Shown: positions 37,735 through 46,819 of the stretch, piece after piece | How positions within the stretch are numbered: the first letter of the stretch is position 1 | How the letters are laid out: every line of letters begins with the position of its first letter | Source: an uncultured Amphritea sp. | GTDB lineage: Bacteria; Pseudomonadota; Gammaproteobacteria; Pseudomonadales; Balneatricaceae | NCBI RefSeq assembly: GCF_937127095.1 | Contig: NZ_CAKZLP010000019.1 | Span: 186,001 to 250,000 of the forward strand | DNA length: 64,000 nucleotides | Direction of reading: 5' to 3' | Notes under the pieces: generated by a model | Database searches by the model: none | The model's input: only the letters and a program-made list of their open reading frames with translations | Told to the model about the DNA's origin: nothing | Made by a program: the position numbers and the translations under genes

Positions 37735-38158
37735 GATATACCCCTCATCTGTTATCTTTGTCAGACAATACTGGTATGCGATGGTCTGACAGTAGGTCGG
37801 AAATCTTAGACCCGAATCTTGAATTGGTGCGTGATTTTTAGCCTAAAAGTACGCTAAAGTTACGATTCGTAAGAGATTTTCCCGCTAATGCTTTAGGTTT
37901 AGGCTGAGTAGTTGTTCGTCTAAGTTAATGTATTTGTAGTTAATTTAGCGGCTTGGATCTATGTGATATAGATCAACATTACCTCTTGTGAGTAAGGAAA
38001 GCATCAGGTATTTATGTATGATGTTAATAAGGTCACTAAAATGTGTAGTGAATATTACCCAGCCGCACGTTTTTATATTAACGTTATTTACAAGTTAGTC
38101 CGGTTGAGTGATGTTCAGATACCGGATTTGAAAAATCTAAGTAGTCGAGGGCGGGCTT
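37735..38158. other. Divergent promoter region upstream of acnB and the signalling cluster
   Basis: 424 bases. A CRP/FNR-type site is at 37962-37978. The 64-aa ORF at 38014 is not called: no homology and a frame that runs into the next gene's start. AT-rich. Confidence 0.45.
37962..37978. promoter_or_regulatory. CRP/FNR-like binding site
   Basis: TGTGATATAGATCAACA fits TGTGA-N6-TCACA at 9 of 10 positions, and its inner part GTGAT-ATAG-ATCAA fits the FNR/Anr box TTGAT-N4-ATCAA with one mismatch. It could serve acnB or the cluster at 38159. Confidence 0.4.
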
Positions 38159-38611
38159 GTGAATTCACCAATTTGGGCTGCAGTTTCCGGATGGGAACTG
38201 AACGCTGAACTTGAAGGGCTAAATGCTCTGAATATCGAGACTCTTTTTACCGCACTGGAGGGTAAAGAGCTAATCTATGATGGGCCGCACAAGTCTGTAC
38301 TGCTACATCATTTCAGTCGATTAGTGGCTTCACGGCCAAATAATCTGCGTAGCCAGGTGCAGAGGGTTTATCTCTCAATCTTATGCCATGACGAAGCAGA
38401 ACTGACCGGCGCACTTCTGGATCTTTATCTGACCCTTGATGGTCGGGGGCTGGCACTGCGTAAAAGGCTTCTGGATCAGGGTGCTGAAATGTTGAGAAAA
38501 GAAGAGCTGGATCTGTTTAGTGAAATTCTGGCAGATGGCGATAATTCGAGACTGTTACAGTTAAGTAAACAGAAATCAGTGTTGTGTAACGGTAACTTTT
38601 CACTACATTAA
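38159..38611 (+). CDS. Hypothetical protein, first gene of signalling cluster
   Basis: 150 aa, GTG start with GAGGGCGGG just upstream. Mostly helical in appearance, with Leu-rich repeats of charge such as RLVASRPNNLRSQVQRVYLSIL and LDLYLTLDGRGLALRKRLL. No signal peptide or membrane segment. I do not recognise the family. Thirty-five bases before the receiver-like gene, so probably co-transcribed. Confidence 0.65.
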   Translation: MNSPIWAAVSGWELNAELEGLNALNIETLFTALEGKELIYDGPHKSVLLHHFSRLVASRPNNLRSQVQRVYLSILCHDEAELTGALLDLYLTLDGRGLALRKRLLDQGAEMLRKEELDLFSEILADGDNSRLLQLSKQKSVLCNGNFSLH

Positions 38612-38646
38612 TAATTTTTTTATTTTTATTTTCTCGCTACAACGGG

Positions 38647-39963
38647 GTGGACGAAGTCGTGGGGGTATCTCATATCAAACTGAATAAGCGTGCTGCAAGC
38701 AACGTCATTAAGCTGGGAGTCGTCGGCTTTGAGTTGCAATCTAAAACAGCGATCGATCTGTTCTTTATGCAGCACCAGAACCTGTACAGCCTTGTTTCAA
38801 CTGAGCAGGCAGATGTACTTATCATTGATATGGAGCACCCGGCGGTTAAACCTGTGGTTGAGCAGTACCGGGATAGCCGTCCAATTATTGCAGTCACTGC
38901 CACCGAAAATCAGTTTTCCGGCTTTGAAACTCTGCGCAAGCCCTTAGAAGGTAAGCGCCTGATAAAAGCAATCAAACAGTCCGTCGAACGTTTTGTACCT
39001 AATGAGCGCGATCAGAATACTGCTTCCAGCGTCAATAATGAGGGTGAAAAAGCCTTTCAGGAATATCAAAAGCGACTCGCGTCAGGCCGTCAGGCAATGG
39101 CAGACTACAAAACGATTACGTCTGATCGCGTTCTGAGCTCCTCTCAGGTACGTCAGCGTTTTCAACTCGATCAGGATCGCGTACCGGCTACAACCAGCAA
39201 TGGTGACGAAGTTGTTAGTTTCGAAACAGCGGCAAATGCGGGTAATCAGACTGCACAGCCGGTTTCTTCCTCTTCGGCGCTGACCTCTCCGACAGTTGCT
39301 CCCGTTGAACGAAAAACTGCAGAAAAGAAACCGCAGGATGTTAAAGCGCGACTGTCCTATCAGATGGTTTATGAGTGCTGTGGTAATGCCCCTGATGTGA
39401 ACATGTATGAAGTGGATCAGCGTCGCCGTGTTTTCTTTAAAGAGGATTCGACCCTGCTGGCGATTTTACAAGAAGTGATTGTTGCGGGTGAAGCCCAGAA
39501 AGTTCCTGTTGAAATCACCGGTTTGCCCGGTACTCTGGCATATCTGCCAGAGCATAAGAAGTTTCTTTTTGACTTCAGTGAAGACCTGCTGATTCCGCTG
39601 GCCCTGACGCGTTTTGGTTATCAGGAACTGACACTCAATGTACGGGCTGATCTGGATCTTGATCGTCCGAGTGTTGCCGGATCTAAGGTTTCTCTTGTTG
39701 ATAGTGATGAAATGATCTGGAAGCTGGCGCTTTGGACCTCAAAGGGCCGCCTCAACCGCGTTATCGACCCTGAGAAGCCTCATCGTCTGACCCGGCGTCT
39801 GGATTTTGATCATTTGCTGGCAATACCCCATGCAACCACCATTAGCAGTTTATGGGGACGGCATAGCCTGTCCGCTTTGGAAGTGGTTAAAGTGTTGAAG
39901 ATTCATCAGCGTTATGTGTTTTCATTTATGACTGCCGCCTATGCCCTGGGGGCATTTAAGTAA
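38647..39963 (+). CDS. Receiver-like domain protein of unknown function
   Basis: 438 aa. Residues about 20-125 look like a response-regulator receiver: VLIIDME has the phosphoacceptor position, IIAVTATE the conserved Thr and LRKPL the Lys-Pro, but the first acidic pair (normally after strand 1) is absent in LGVVGFELQ. A Ser/Thr/Glu-rich linker follows, then a large C-terminal part (about 240-438, from LSYQMVYECCGNAPDVNMY) with a possible winged-helix end (SLSALEVVKVLKIHQRYVFSF). I do not recognise it. GTG 38647 or GTG 38659; the latter has GGGGTGG at better spacing. Confidence 0.7.
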   Translation: MDEVVGVSHIKLNKRAASNVIKLGVVGFELQSKTAIDLFFMQHQNLYSLVSTEQADVLIIDMEHPAVKPVVEQYRDSRPIIAVTATENQFSGFETLRKPLEGKRLIKAIKQSVERFVPNERDQNTASSVNNEGEKAFQEYQKRLASGRQAMADYKTITSDRVLSSSQVRQRFQLDQDRVPATTSNGDEVVSFETAANAGNQTAQPVSSSSALTSPTVAPVERKTAEKKPQDVKARLSYQMVYECCGNAPDVNMYEVDQRRRVFFKEDSTLLAILQEVIVAGEAQKVPVEITGLPGTLAYLPEHKKFLFDFSEDLLIPLALTRFGYQELTLNVRADLDLDRPSVAGSKVSLVDSDEMIWKLALWTSKGRLNRVIDPEKPHRLTRRLDFDHLLAIPHATTISSLWGRHSLSALEVVKVLKIHQRYVFSFMTAAYALGAFK

Positions 39964-40052
39964 TAGCAGTGGTCAATGGGCCTTTCTAATTGTCAGTCGT
40001 GTCATGGCAATATGGTATTTAGTAACTTATAAATGTAGCCGGAGATATTTTG

Positions 40053-40688
40053 GTGGGAGATTATAATCAGGACTCCATTCGTTATATCGCTATCACCCCT
40101 AGCGGAGCCTATTTTGCAACATTGAATTCAGCTCCGGATGATGCGAGAGCGATGTTGTTGCAGTTACTATCAACGGATTTTGAGCTGCTTTACTCGCTCG
40201 AGCTGGTGGCTGAATTGGCAGATCTCGACGAGACTCAGGCTATGGGGTTGTTTCAACAGCTCCTGGATCGGGGGTTTGTTGCTCTGTCCGAAACCCCGCC
40301 TGAAATTAAGCGTGGGCCTCTGGAAGATATTCTGCCCGACCTGCTTAAGCAGATCTCTGACAGTGGTAAAGCGCTGTTGGCCGATGATCAGGGTTTTTGC
40401 CTTTCCTCAACAGGTTACTCTGTTGAACAGTCTGAAACCCTGGCGGCACTTGCAGCCGACCTGTTGTCACTGCAAGAGCGTCATAAACATATTTTAACCA
40501 GTGATCTTGGTGTAGCGGGTGACTCCTGGGGCATTATGAATGCCGTAGGGCAAAGTCAGGTGGGTTGTTGGGTGATTTATATCGGTCATCAGCGTTTTAC
40601 ACTGGTGATATCTGATATGCCTAAGCTGAATCAGCAAGCATTTGCTGAAATTCTGGCAAGTCTGGCGCGGCGTTATCTTGATTATTAA
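40053..40688 (+). CDS. Two-domain protein with roadblock-like C-terminus
   Basis: 211 aa from GTG 40053 (GGAG upstream); the ORF track start is TTG 40050. The N-terminal half (DFELLYSLELVAELADLDETQAMGLFQQLLDRGFV) reads like a winged helix; the C-terminal half (LPDLLKQISDSGKALLADDQGFCLSSTGY) resembles a degenerate roadblock/LC7 domain. No membrane segment. Probable partner of the roadblock protein that follows. Assignment is from motif pattern only. Confidence 0.65.
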   Translation: MGDYNQDSIRYIAITPSGAYFATLNSAPDDARAMLLQLLSTDFELLYSLELVAELADLDETQAMGLFQQLLDRGFVALSETPPEIKRGPLEDILPDLLKQISDSGKALLADDQGFCLSSTGYSVEQSETLAALAADLLSLQERHKHILTSDLGVAGDSWGIMNAVGQSQVGCWVIYIGHQRFTLVISDMPKLNQQAFAEILASLARRYLDY

Positions 40689-40740
40689 CTTTAGATTTAA
40701 TGAGCTCCCATAAAGGGAGATTAAATGGAAGGAGTGTTCT

Positions 40741-41103
40741 ATGCGTTCTGAGATGCTTACCTCAATTTTGAGTGATCTCAACGGCACATCAGCTGATATC
40801 GAAGCCTCTGCAGTTATTTCTACAGATGGTCTGATGATTGCGGCCCTGCTGCCATCAAGTATGGATGAAGACCGTGTTGGTGCTATGAGTGCCGCAATGT
40901 TGTCTTTGGGGGAGCGTACGTCAAAAGAGCTTGCCCGGGGAGATCTTGAGCAGGTGCTGGTAAAAGGGGATGAGGGATATATCCTGATGATCCATGCAAA
41001 CCAGGACTCAGTACTAACTGTTGTTGCTAAACCAAATGCACGTCTGGGTCTTATATTCCTTGACGTTAAGCGTGCGGCAGAGGCGATCGGTAAGATCCTT
41101 TAA
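40741..41103 (+). CDS. Roadblock/LC7 domain protein
   Basis: 120 aa, a complete stand-alone roadblock domain: ILSDLNGTSADIEASAVISTDGLMIAALLP, AMSAAMLSLGERTSKEL, GYILMIHAN and LTVVAKPNARLGLIFLDVKRA. Members such as MglB regulate small Ras-like GTPases, but no GTPase gene is present in this window. ATG with a good GGAAGGAG site. Confidence 0.85.
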   Translation: MRSEMLTSILSDLNGTSADIEASAVISTDGLMIAALLPSSMDEDRVGAMSAAMLSLGERTSKELARGDLEQVLVKGDEGYILMIHANQDSVLTVVAKPNARLGLIFLDVKRAAEAIGKIL

Positions 41104-41183
41104 TCGTTAACATCGGGCACTGATTAAGGGTTAAACGGCTGTCATGGATGATGTGCAGTGCCTGTGCGAAGAAGGCTTTAAGT

Positions 41184-41654
41184 ATGTCTGAACAAGACAC
41201 ATTAGAAGTACGTACTGTTGAAATAAGCTATTTTGATGGTACGAAACGCACGGCAGAGATTGTTGATCGGGAAGTTCCCTATCCTGACGGCAAGCTGATC
41301 GTGTCCCGTACTGATCCGCAAGGTATAATAACTCATGCGAATCAATCGTTTATAGATATGTCTGGTTACAGCGAAGAAGAGTTGATCGGTACTAATCATT
41401 ACATTTTGCGCCATCCTGATATGCCCGCAATCGCTTTTAAAGGTCTTTGGGACACGATTGATCAAGGTACAAAATGGCATGGTTATGTCAAGAATCTGCG
41501 CAAGGATGGTGCCTATTACTGGGTTAAAGCGACTGTTATTCCCAATATTCGTAATGGCCAGCTGGTCGGCTACACATCGGTGCGGCGAAAGCCTTCGCGC
41601 AGCAAGATTGAAGAGAGTGAAGCGCTGTATAAAACATTGATGGCTGAGGAGTGA
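41184..41654 (+). CDS. Single PAS-domain sensor, Aer-like
   Basis: 156 aa from ATG 41184 (GAAGAAGG upstream); ATG 41148 would add 12 residues with two Cys. The PAS core GIITHANQSFIDMSGYSEEELIG, HYILRHPDMPAIAFKGLWDTI, WHGYVKNLRKDGAYYWV and VGYTSVRRKPS is very close in pattern to the FAD-binding PAS of the aerotaxis receptor Aer, but no transmembrane or signalling domain follows. Its stop overlaps the next start (TGATG). Confidence 0.88.
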   Translation: MSEQDTLEVRTVEISYFDGTKRTAEIVDREVPYPDGKLIVSRTDPQGIITHANQSFIDMSGYSEEELIGTNHYILRHPDMPAIAFKGLWDTIDQGTKWHGYVKNLRKDGAYYWVKATVIPNIRNGQLVGYTSVRRKPSRSKIEESEALYKTLMAEE

Positions 41655-42406
41655 TGGCGATGACATTTAATCTCACGGTCAGCCCTGACTTCGCACCTGA
41701 TCACATTTCAGGCTGGTACTTTTTTAATACCTGGCTTCAGCGCAAACTTGACGTCGGTATTCATCTTGAACTGTATGATAACTTTGAGGCGCAACGTAAC
41801 GATATCCGTGCTGATAAGTTTGATATGATTTACGCGAACCCATACGATGCTTCGATGCTGGTTCGGGAGATGGGTTTTCAGGCTATTGCGCGTCCTGCCA
41901 GTAAATCAGATGAAACGGTTATTGCTGTCAATGCCGAATCTTTATTTCAAACGGTCGAAGATCTAAAACCGGGCAGCAGGGTAGCGACGACAGATGATCC
42001 GGATGTGCATACCATGGGCATGATAATGCTCGAGTCTGCGGATCTGGATAAAAGTAATACCGATATCAAACAGCATAGCAGCTATGTTGTGGTGGCTAAA
42101 AATCTGTTGAATGGTGATGCGGACGCGGGATTCTTTCTTAAAGAAGCCTATGATGAGCTCTCCGAGCTGATCCGTTCTAAAATGCGGGTCTTGGTCAGTA
42201 GCGAGATCAGTGTTGTGCACCATAGCTTGTTGGTTGGGCCTCGAATGGTTGAACATATTCCGGCTATTCAGACCGCATTACTGACCATGCAGGATGATGA
42301 TAAAGGTAAGGGTGTGCTTGAAAGTATGGATATTAAGCACTGGGAGCCGATGGACTCTGAACAAACAGAGTTTATGATTGACCTGATAGATACGCTTATC
42401 GAATAA
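41654..42406 (+). CDS. PhnD-like substrate-binding protein without signal peptide
   Basis: 250 aa. Type II periplasmic-binding fold: NLTVSPDFAPDHISGWYFFNTWLQ, FDMIYANPYDASMLV, GSRVATTDDPDVHTMGMIML and DADAGFFLKEAYDEL, like phosphonate/phosphite-binding proteins. Neither candidate start (GTG 41651, ATG 41654, ATG 41660) gives a hydrophobic leader or lipobox, so it should stay in the cytoplasm. Coupled by TGATG to the PAS gene. Likely a cytoplasmic ligand sensor working with the PAS and roadblock proteins (inference). Confidence 0.8.
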   Translation: MAMTFNLTVSPDFAPDHISGWYFFNTWLQRKLDVGIHLELYDNFEAQRNDIRADKFDMIYANPYDASMLVREMGFQAIARPASKSDETVIAVNAESLFQTVEDLKPGSRVATTDDPDVHTMGMIMLESADLDKSNTDIKQHSSYVVVAKNLLNGDADAGFFLKEAYDELSELIRSKMRVLVSSEISVVHHSLLVGPRMVEHIPAIQTALLTMQDDDKGKGVLESMDIKHWEPMDSEQTEFMIDLIDTLIE

Positions 42407-42434
42407 ATCGTGTCGCATCGTTAAATAGTTAAAG

Positions 42435-42460
42435 AAAACGCCTCAATTGAGGCGTTTTTT
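42435..42460. terminator. Bidirectional terminator between PhnD-like gene and chemoreceptor
   Basis: Perfect palindrome AAAACGCCTCAATTGAGGCGTTTT followed by more T; serves both convergent genes. Confidence 0.9.
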
Positions 42461-42480
42461 ATGTCCGGCATCCCTATTAA

Positions 42481-44115
42481 CTAACTGCTAACTTTGAAGC
42501 GTTTCATTTTTCCATAGAGTTCACTGGCAACGTGCTTAAAGGAGATGGCGATTGTCTGGGTTTCCTGTGACAGACCGCTGGATACTCTGTTCTGGTCATT
42601 CAGCTGAGTCAGGTTGCGGTTGATCTCATCGGTTACCAGGCTCTGCTCTTCTGTTGCAGAGGCGATCTGAATGGCCATGTCATTCACCAATGTTGCTGAT
42701 GTTTCAATGTCGTTCAGCAGTTCCTGGGTGCTCTCCACCAGTTCAACGGAAGAGCTGACCTGTTCTGATCCTTCCCTGATTGAGCTGACAGCCTGACTGA
42801 CGCCTGATTGCAGCTTTTCAATCATCGCCTGAATCTCTTCAGTGGAAGCCTGTGTCTTACTCGCCAGAGAGCGCACCTCATCGGAAACGACAGCAAAACC
42901 CCGACCATGATCTCCGGCCCTCGCTGCTTCAATCGCGGCGTTTAGCGCGAGCAGGTTGGTCTGGTCAGCAATGCCTCTGATAACGTCAAGGACGGAGGCA
43001 ATGTTTTCGGACTCTTTCGCCAGATCTGAAATAACCTTTTCGGAATGTGTAACTGAGCGGCTGAGGTTTTGAAACTTGATAACCGAATTGTTAATAATCT
43101 CTTTGCCCCGATGGGATATATCAACTGTCTTGGCTGTTTCTGATGCGGTATGCTGCGCATTTTCAGCGACATCGCGAATCGCAGTGCTGAACTCCTCAAC
43201 TGCGGTAGCAATCATCTCAACGCCCTGGCTTTGTTCGTTGACAATTTTCATGCTGCTGTCTGCTGAATGTTCCAGTTGCTCAGAGTTGCTGTTCATTGAC
43301 TCTGCTTGCCGGCGAATATCTGCGATCAATACCTCTAGGTTTGTGACAAAGGTATCAAAGGCACTCGCGAGCTCCCCAAGTTCATCCTTTCTCTCAGAGT
43401 TGATTCTCAGTGTCAGGTCTCCATCCCCCTGGCTGATATCCTCAATGCTTTTTGTCAGACGCCGGATGTTTGCGACTAACAGTTTAGGGGTTAAAAAAGT
43501 AAACAGGCCGGCAATGATAAGTACTATAAAGATGAAGGCGCCTAACCCGAAGGATACCTTTGAGAGCTGGTGTGCCAGACTGTCACGCTCGCGAAGTGAC
43601 TGCGCATCAAGCTCTTCACCTGCAAGGTTGTATAAGTCTCGAAGGCTCTTAAACGCAGTCAGTGCTTCGCCATCGCTCAACGAGTGCGCAGCGTCTGTTT
43701 TGCCTTCTTTAACAAGTACAAGCACCTGCTCAGCTTTGCTTTTCCAGTTTTTGAATCGTGTATCAAAAGAGTCAAGCTTACGGATGATTTCAGGATAGTC
43801 TGCCATCAGCTCTTTATACTTGTTCATTCGGTCCAGAGCTTGTTGAGCATTCTCATTAAAGTCTTTGAGTGTTTTCTCGTTGGTATTTCCCAGCAGATAC
43901 TCCAGCTCAGCTTCTCTGGCCTGGTACAGGTCTCTGTCTGCATTTAATATACTTGAAATTGCTGGCAGGTAATTCTGACCAAAGGTGTTTATCCCGGATT
44001 TAAGGTCATCTGTCAGAATTTTGCCCGCGGTAGCGACGATGAGTATCGCAAGGGTGAGCATTACCATGGTTATGGATAATTTAAAGCGTATGCTTTGAAT
44101 TGGGCTGGATTTCAT
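42481..44115 (-). CDS. Methyl-accepting chemotaxis protein
   Basis: 544 aa. TM1 at about 14-33, a periplasmic four-helix-type sensor ([18 protein letters not shown] pattern), TM2 at about 186-208, HAMP, and a cytoplasmic MCP signalling domain with the hairpin tip [39 protein letters not shown]. No C-terminal CheR-binding pentapeptide seen. ATG 44115; the ORF track start at 44127 is a TTG. Convergent with the roadblock/PAS cluster, which may be a link. Confidence 0.93.
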   Translation of the reverse strand: MKSSPIQSIRFKLSITMVMLTLAILIVATAGKILTDDLKSGINTFGQNYLPAISSILNADRDLYQAREAELEYLLGNTNEKTLKDFNENAQQALDRMNKYKELMADYPEIIRKLDSFDTRFKNWKSKAEQVLVLVKEGKTDAAHSLSDGEALTAFKSLRDLYNLAGEELDAQSLRERDSLAHQLSKVSFGLGAFIFIVLIIAGLFTFLTPKLLVANIRRLTKSIEDISQGDGDLTLRINSERKDELGELASAFDTFVTNLEVLIADIRRQAESMNSNSEQLEHSADSSMKIVNEQSQGVEMIATAVEEFSTAIRDVAENAQHTASETAKTVDISHRGKEIINNSVIKFQNLSRSVTHSEKVISDLAKESENIASVLDVIRGIADQTNLLALNAAIEAARAGDHGRGFAVVSDEVRSLASKTQASTEEIQAMIEKLQSGVSQAVSSIREGSEQVSSSVELVESTQELLNDIETSATLVNDMAIQIASATEEQSLVTDEINRNLTQLNDQNRVSSGLSQETQTIAISFKHVASELYGKMKRFKVSS

Positions 44116-44367
44116 AAATACTCTCAACCTGTACTGGCGGTGTTTGTTTTAGTGTGTTCACGGATAAGAATAACTGGCAGTTGATATTAATCAATGCAAA
44201 TACATCTCATAGTGACAGTTGTTGTATTGTTCTTCCGAATATATTTTTTTACATAAGGCTTATATCGGGATGCTAAAGTGTTTTAAAAATTAGCTGTGTT
44301 GCGATAGGGGCGTTGCGAAGTTGAAGTTTAAGCCGGGGGAGGGAGTAGAAAGGGGTGCAAAGAGATT

Positions 44368-44394
44368 GCCTCTGAATCCAGCGGATTCAGAGGC
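44368..44394 (-). terminator. Intrinsic terminator after dctP
   Basis: A perfect 12-base stem GCCTCTGAATCC/GGATTCAGAGGC with a three-base loop; on the minus strand AATCTCTTT follows. Confidence 0.75.
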
Positions 44395-44402
44395 TGAAGG
44401 GC

Positions 44403-45443
44403 TCAGGAAGTGCAGCTTTCTGCCAGTGCTTTTGCCCGGTTGTAGACTTGTTTGGCGGGTAGTCCATTGGCTTCCAGCGCATCGATGTAGGTTTTTGAAG
44501 CTTTATCCAGAAGCGGTTTCCAGGCTGGGTTTTCTGCGCCCCCATCAATGGTATAAATGGTATGTCCAGCGTCTATCGCTTGTTGCTTGCCGACATTATC
44601 GAGCGCGTCAAATACTTCACCGGCCTTTTTCGCCCACGCCAGTCCGGAGTTCTTATCGATTACAGTCTGAAGGTCTGCAGGCAGAGCGTCATAGGTGTTC
44701 TTGTTCATAGTGACAATGAAAGACAGCGTATAGAGTCCACCGACTTCTGTGTGGGTATTGGCAAGTTCATTCAGGCGAAATGAGGCCATTGCTTCCCAGG
44801 GAAAGGCTACGCCGTCAATAACGCCTCTTTGCATTGAAGGGTATGATCCAGGCGCTGGCATTCCCACAGGCTGAGCGTTCAATTCTGTCAGCAGTTCTGC
44901 TACGACCGTGGTCGGACGGCGGATACGCAGGCCGGAAAGGTCCGCGGGCACTTTGATCAGTTTATCTTTCGTATGCAGCAGACCGGGGCCGTGGGTATAA
45001 AGGAAAATAGGCTTAGTATCTTCATACTCAGCCGCAATCAGCTTCTCATCAAGCAGGCTTTGTAGAATACAGGAGCCATTGACTGCGTTTTTCGCAACCC
45101 CAGGGAGCTCGACAATTTGCGTAAGTGGGAAGCGGTTAGCTGAATAACCCTGAACGGTTGCTGTCGCATCCATAATTCCATTTTTGACTGCATCATATTG
45201 AGCCGGTGGTTTAGCCAGGGTACCTGATGGATAAACCTCTATAGATATTCTTCCGCCCGATTCCGCTTCAATTTTATCAGCCCAGGGCTGAATCAGATTC
45301 TTGTGAGGGCCAGAGACAGCAGGCCACAGATGCCCCAGTCGAATAGTGAATTCGGCGGCCTGGGCTGAGGATAACGGAACTAAGGCCAGAAGGGATGCTG
45401 ATATGAGATTTGTGGCTATGATTCGAGTCAGACGTTTCGACAT
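44403..45443 (-). CDS. TRAP transporter solute-binding protein, DctP type
   Basis: 346 aa periplasmic protein: signal peptide about 1-29 (ending AQA), then FTIRLGHLWPAVSGPHKN, SGGRISIEVYPSGTL and the central LSGLRIRRPTTVVAELLTELNAQPVGMP, where the Arg positions bind the carboxylate of organic-acid ligands. No DctQ/DctM membrane genes are next to it, so it is an orphan in this window. ATG 45443 with GGAG upstream. Divergent from a GntR regulator. Confidence 0.9.
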   Translation of the reverse strand: MSKRLTRIIATNLISASLLALVPLSSAQAAEFTIRLGHLWPAVSGPHKNLIQPWADKIEAESGGRISIEVYPSGTLAKPPAQYDAVKNGIMDATATVQGYSANRFPLTQIVELPGVAKNAVNGSCILQSLLDEKLIAAEYEDTKPIFLYTHGPGLLHTKDKLIKVPADLSGLRIRRPTTVVAELLTELNAQPVGMPAPGSYPSMQRGVIDGVAFPWEAMASFRLNELANTHTEVGGLYTLSFIVTMNKNTYDALPADLQTVIDKNSGLAWAKKAGEVFDALDNVGKQQAIDAGHTIYTIDGGAENPAWKPLLDKASKTYIDALEANGLPAKQVYNRAKALAESCTS

Positions 45444-46036
45444 TGTATCTCCTATGCATCATTTATATGATGCGCAGACTTTTTAGCGATAACGTCCTGA
45501 TCTTACTGTTGGTGTAATGGTCAGGCAGGGGTCTTATATGGCTGTTATCGGCTAAGCCGGTCCGCTATGTGTTTATTTTTATAAGATATATAGGTTTGTT
45601 CAGGTTTTTCTAACGATTGAGTACGATTGACAGGCGTCTCAGTGAAGTCCTGTTCAGTCGTTTATCTAGGCTTTGTAGATAGCGATATTCAATGCTCAAA
45701 AAGAAAAAAATGTTACTATGAGCGCCAGTTTGTATCGTTACCTGATTCCTGTTTCTGCAGCCCTTGCGGTTGAGGTTAAAGCCTTGTCAGTGCTTTCAAT
45801 CGTGTAAGAAATATAGATTATTGGATTCAAAAATGTAAAGTGTTTTTGATTGCGCTACGTTGGCTATGCTTTTTTTTGGATTAAAAACTCAGTAAAAACA
45901 GTCATATGAGATGTTATTGTTTTTTGATTTTTCATGTAAGTTTTTGGTTTTTGTATCCAAGTAAGCTGTAATCAGATAGCTTGAACTATCTGGTTTGGTT
46001 TTAGACAGTGGTTTAGAAACAACGCTAGGAGTATTG
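45444..46036. other. AT-rich divergent region between dctP and gntR
   Basis: 593 bases, strongly AT-rich, with no ORF called. Contains the inverted repeat at 45973-45992. It presumably holds the dctP and gntR promoters. Confidence 0.5.
45973..45992. promoter_or_regulatory. Inverted repeat, candidate operator of the GntR regulator
   Basis: CAGATAG-CTTGAA-CTATCTG, perfect seven-base arms, 45 bases before the gntR start. Confidence 0.45.
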
Positions 46037-46762
46037 ATGAGTAAGCAGGGGCAGCGAGTTATTTTATCGTTACGACAGATGATTGTGAACGGAGATCTGG
46101 CGGCAGGTGAGCGGCTGCGCGAAGAGTCGCTGGCTGAACGCTTAGGTGTTTCACGGACGCCGATCCGTGTTGCGCTGAAGTTGCTGGCTCAGGAGGGGCT
46201 ACTACAGACGGTGGGTGCGCGGGGTTATGCCGTACGTGAGATCAGCACTGAAGAGATCAGAAATGCGGTGGATGTACGTGGGGTTCTTGAGGGGATGGCT
46301 GCACGTTTGTTGGCAGAAGCCGGGATGACTGACGTGGTACGCGACACCCTTAAACAATGTCTGGATAAAGGCGATGAACTGTTTTCCGCAGGTTCAATTG
46401 ATGAAGAGGATGTGGTGACATTTCATGATCTGAATATGAATTTTCATAACACAATCATTGAAAATTGCGGTAATGGTGCGGTTAAAGGAGCCATTATGCT
46501 GAACGATCATATCCCTTTCGCATCGGTGCACTCCATCGCTATTGACAGTTCGGCGATGGACCGGGAGTATTTGCGCCTGACCTTTGCTAATGTTCAGCAT
46601 CACTTAGTGTTTGATGCACTGATCAACAGACAGGGGGCTCGGGCAGAGGCGCTGATGCGTGAGCATGCTAACGCTGCACTGCGTTATGCGGACATCTTTC
46701 GTGTGGGTAGTGCCGATAACGGTGCTATCAAAATGTTACGTTCCGAGCAGTTGCCAGAATAA
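46037..46762 (+). CDS. GntR-family regulator, FCD (FadR) subgroup
   Basis: 241 aa from ATG 46037 with AGGAG upstream; the ORF track start at 45995 is a TTG. N-terminal winged helix (AAGERLREESLAERLGVSRTPIRVALKLLAQEGLLQ), then the FCD ligand domain with the metal-type histidines in FHDLNMNFHNTII and ALMREHANAAL. FCD regulators sense organic acids; the neighbouring TRAP binding protein is the obvious target. Confidence 0.9.
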   Translation: MSKQGQRVILSLRQMIVNGDLAAGERLREESLAERLGVSRTPIRVALKLLAQEGLLQTVGARGYAVREISTEEIRNAVDVRGVLEGMAARLLAEAGMTDVVRDTLKQCLDKGDELFSAGSIDEEDVVTFHDLNMNFHNTIIENCGNGAVKGAIMLNDHIPFASVHSIAIDSSAMDREYLRLTFANVQHHLVFDALINRQGARAEALMREHANAALRYADIFRVGSADNGAIKMLRSEQLPE

Positions 46763-46819
46763 CTGAGGCAGCTTTTAAACTCAGGATTAACTGCAACATA
46801 AGCGTGACTAAGCGCCGCA

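Noticed and set aside
43076-43798. 240-aa Ser-rich + ORF across the chemoreceptor
   Set aside because: Antisense of a Glu/Ala-rich coiled-coil region, a common artefact.
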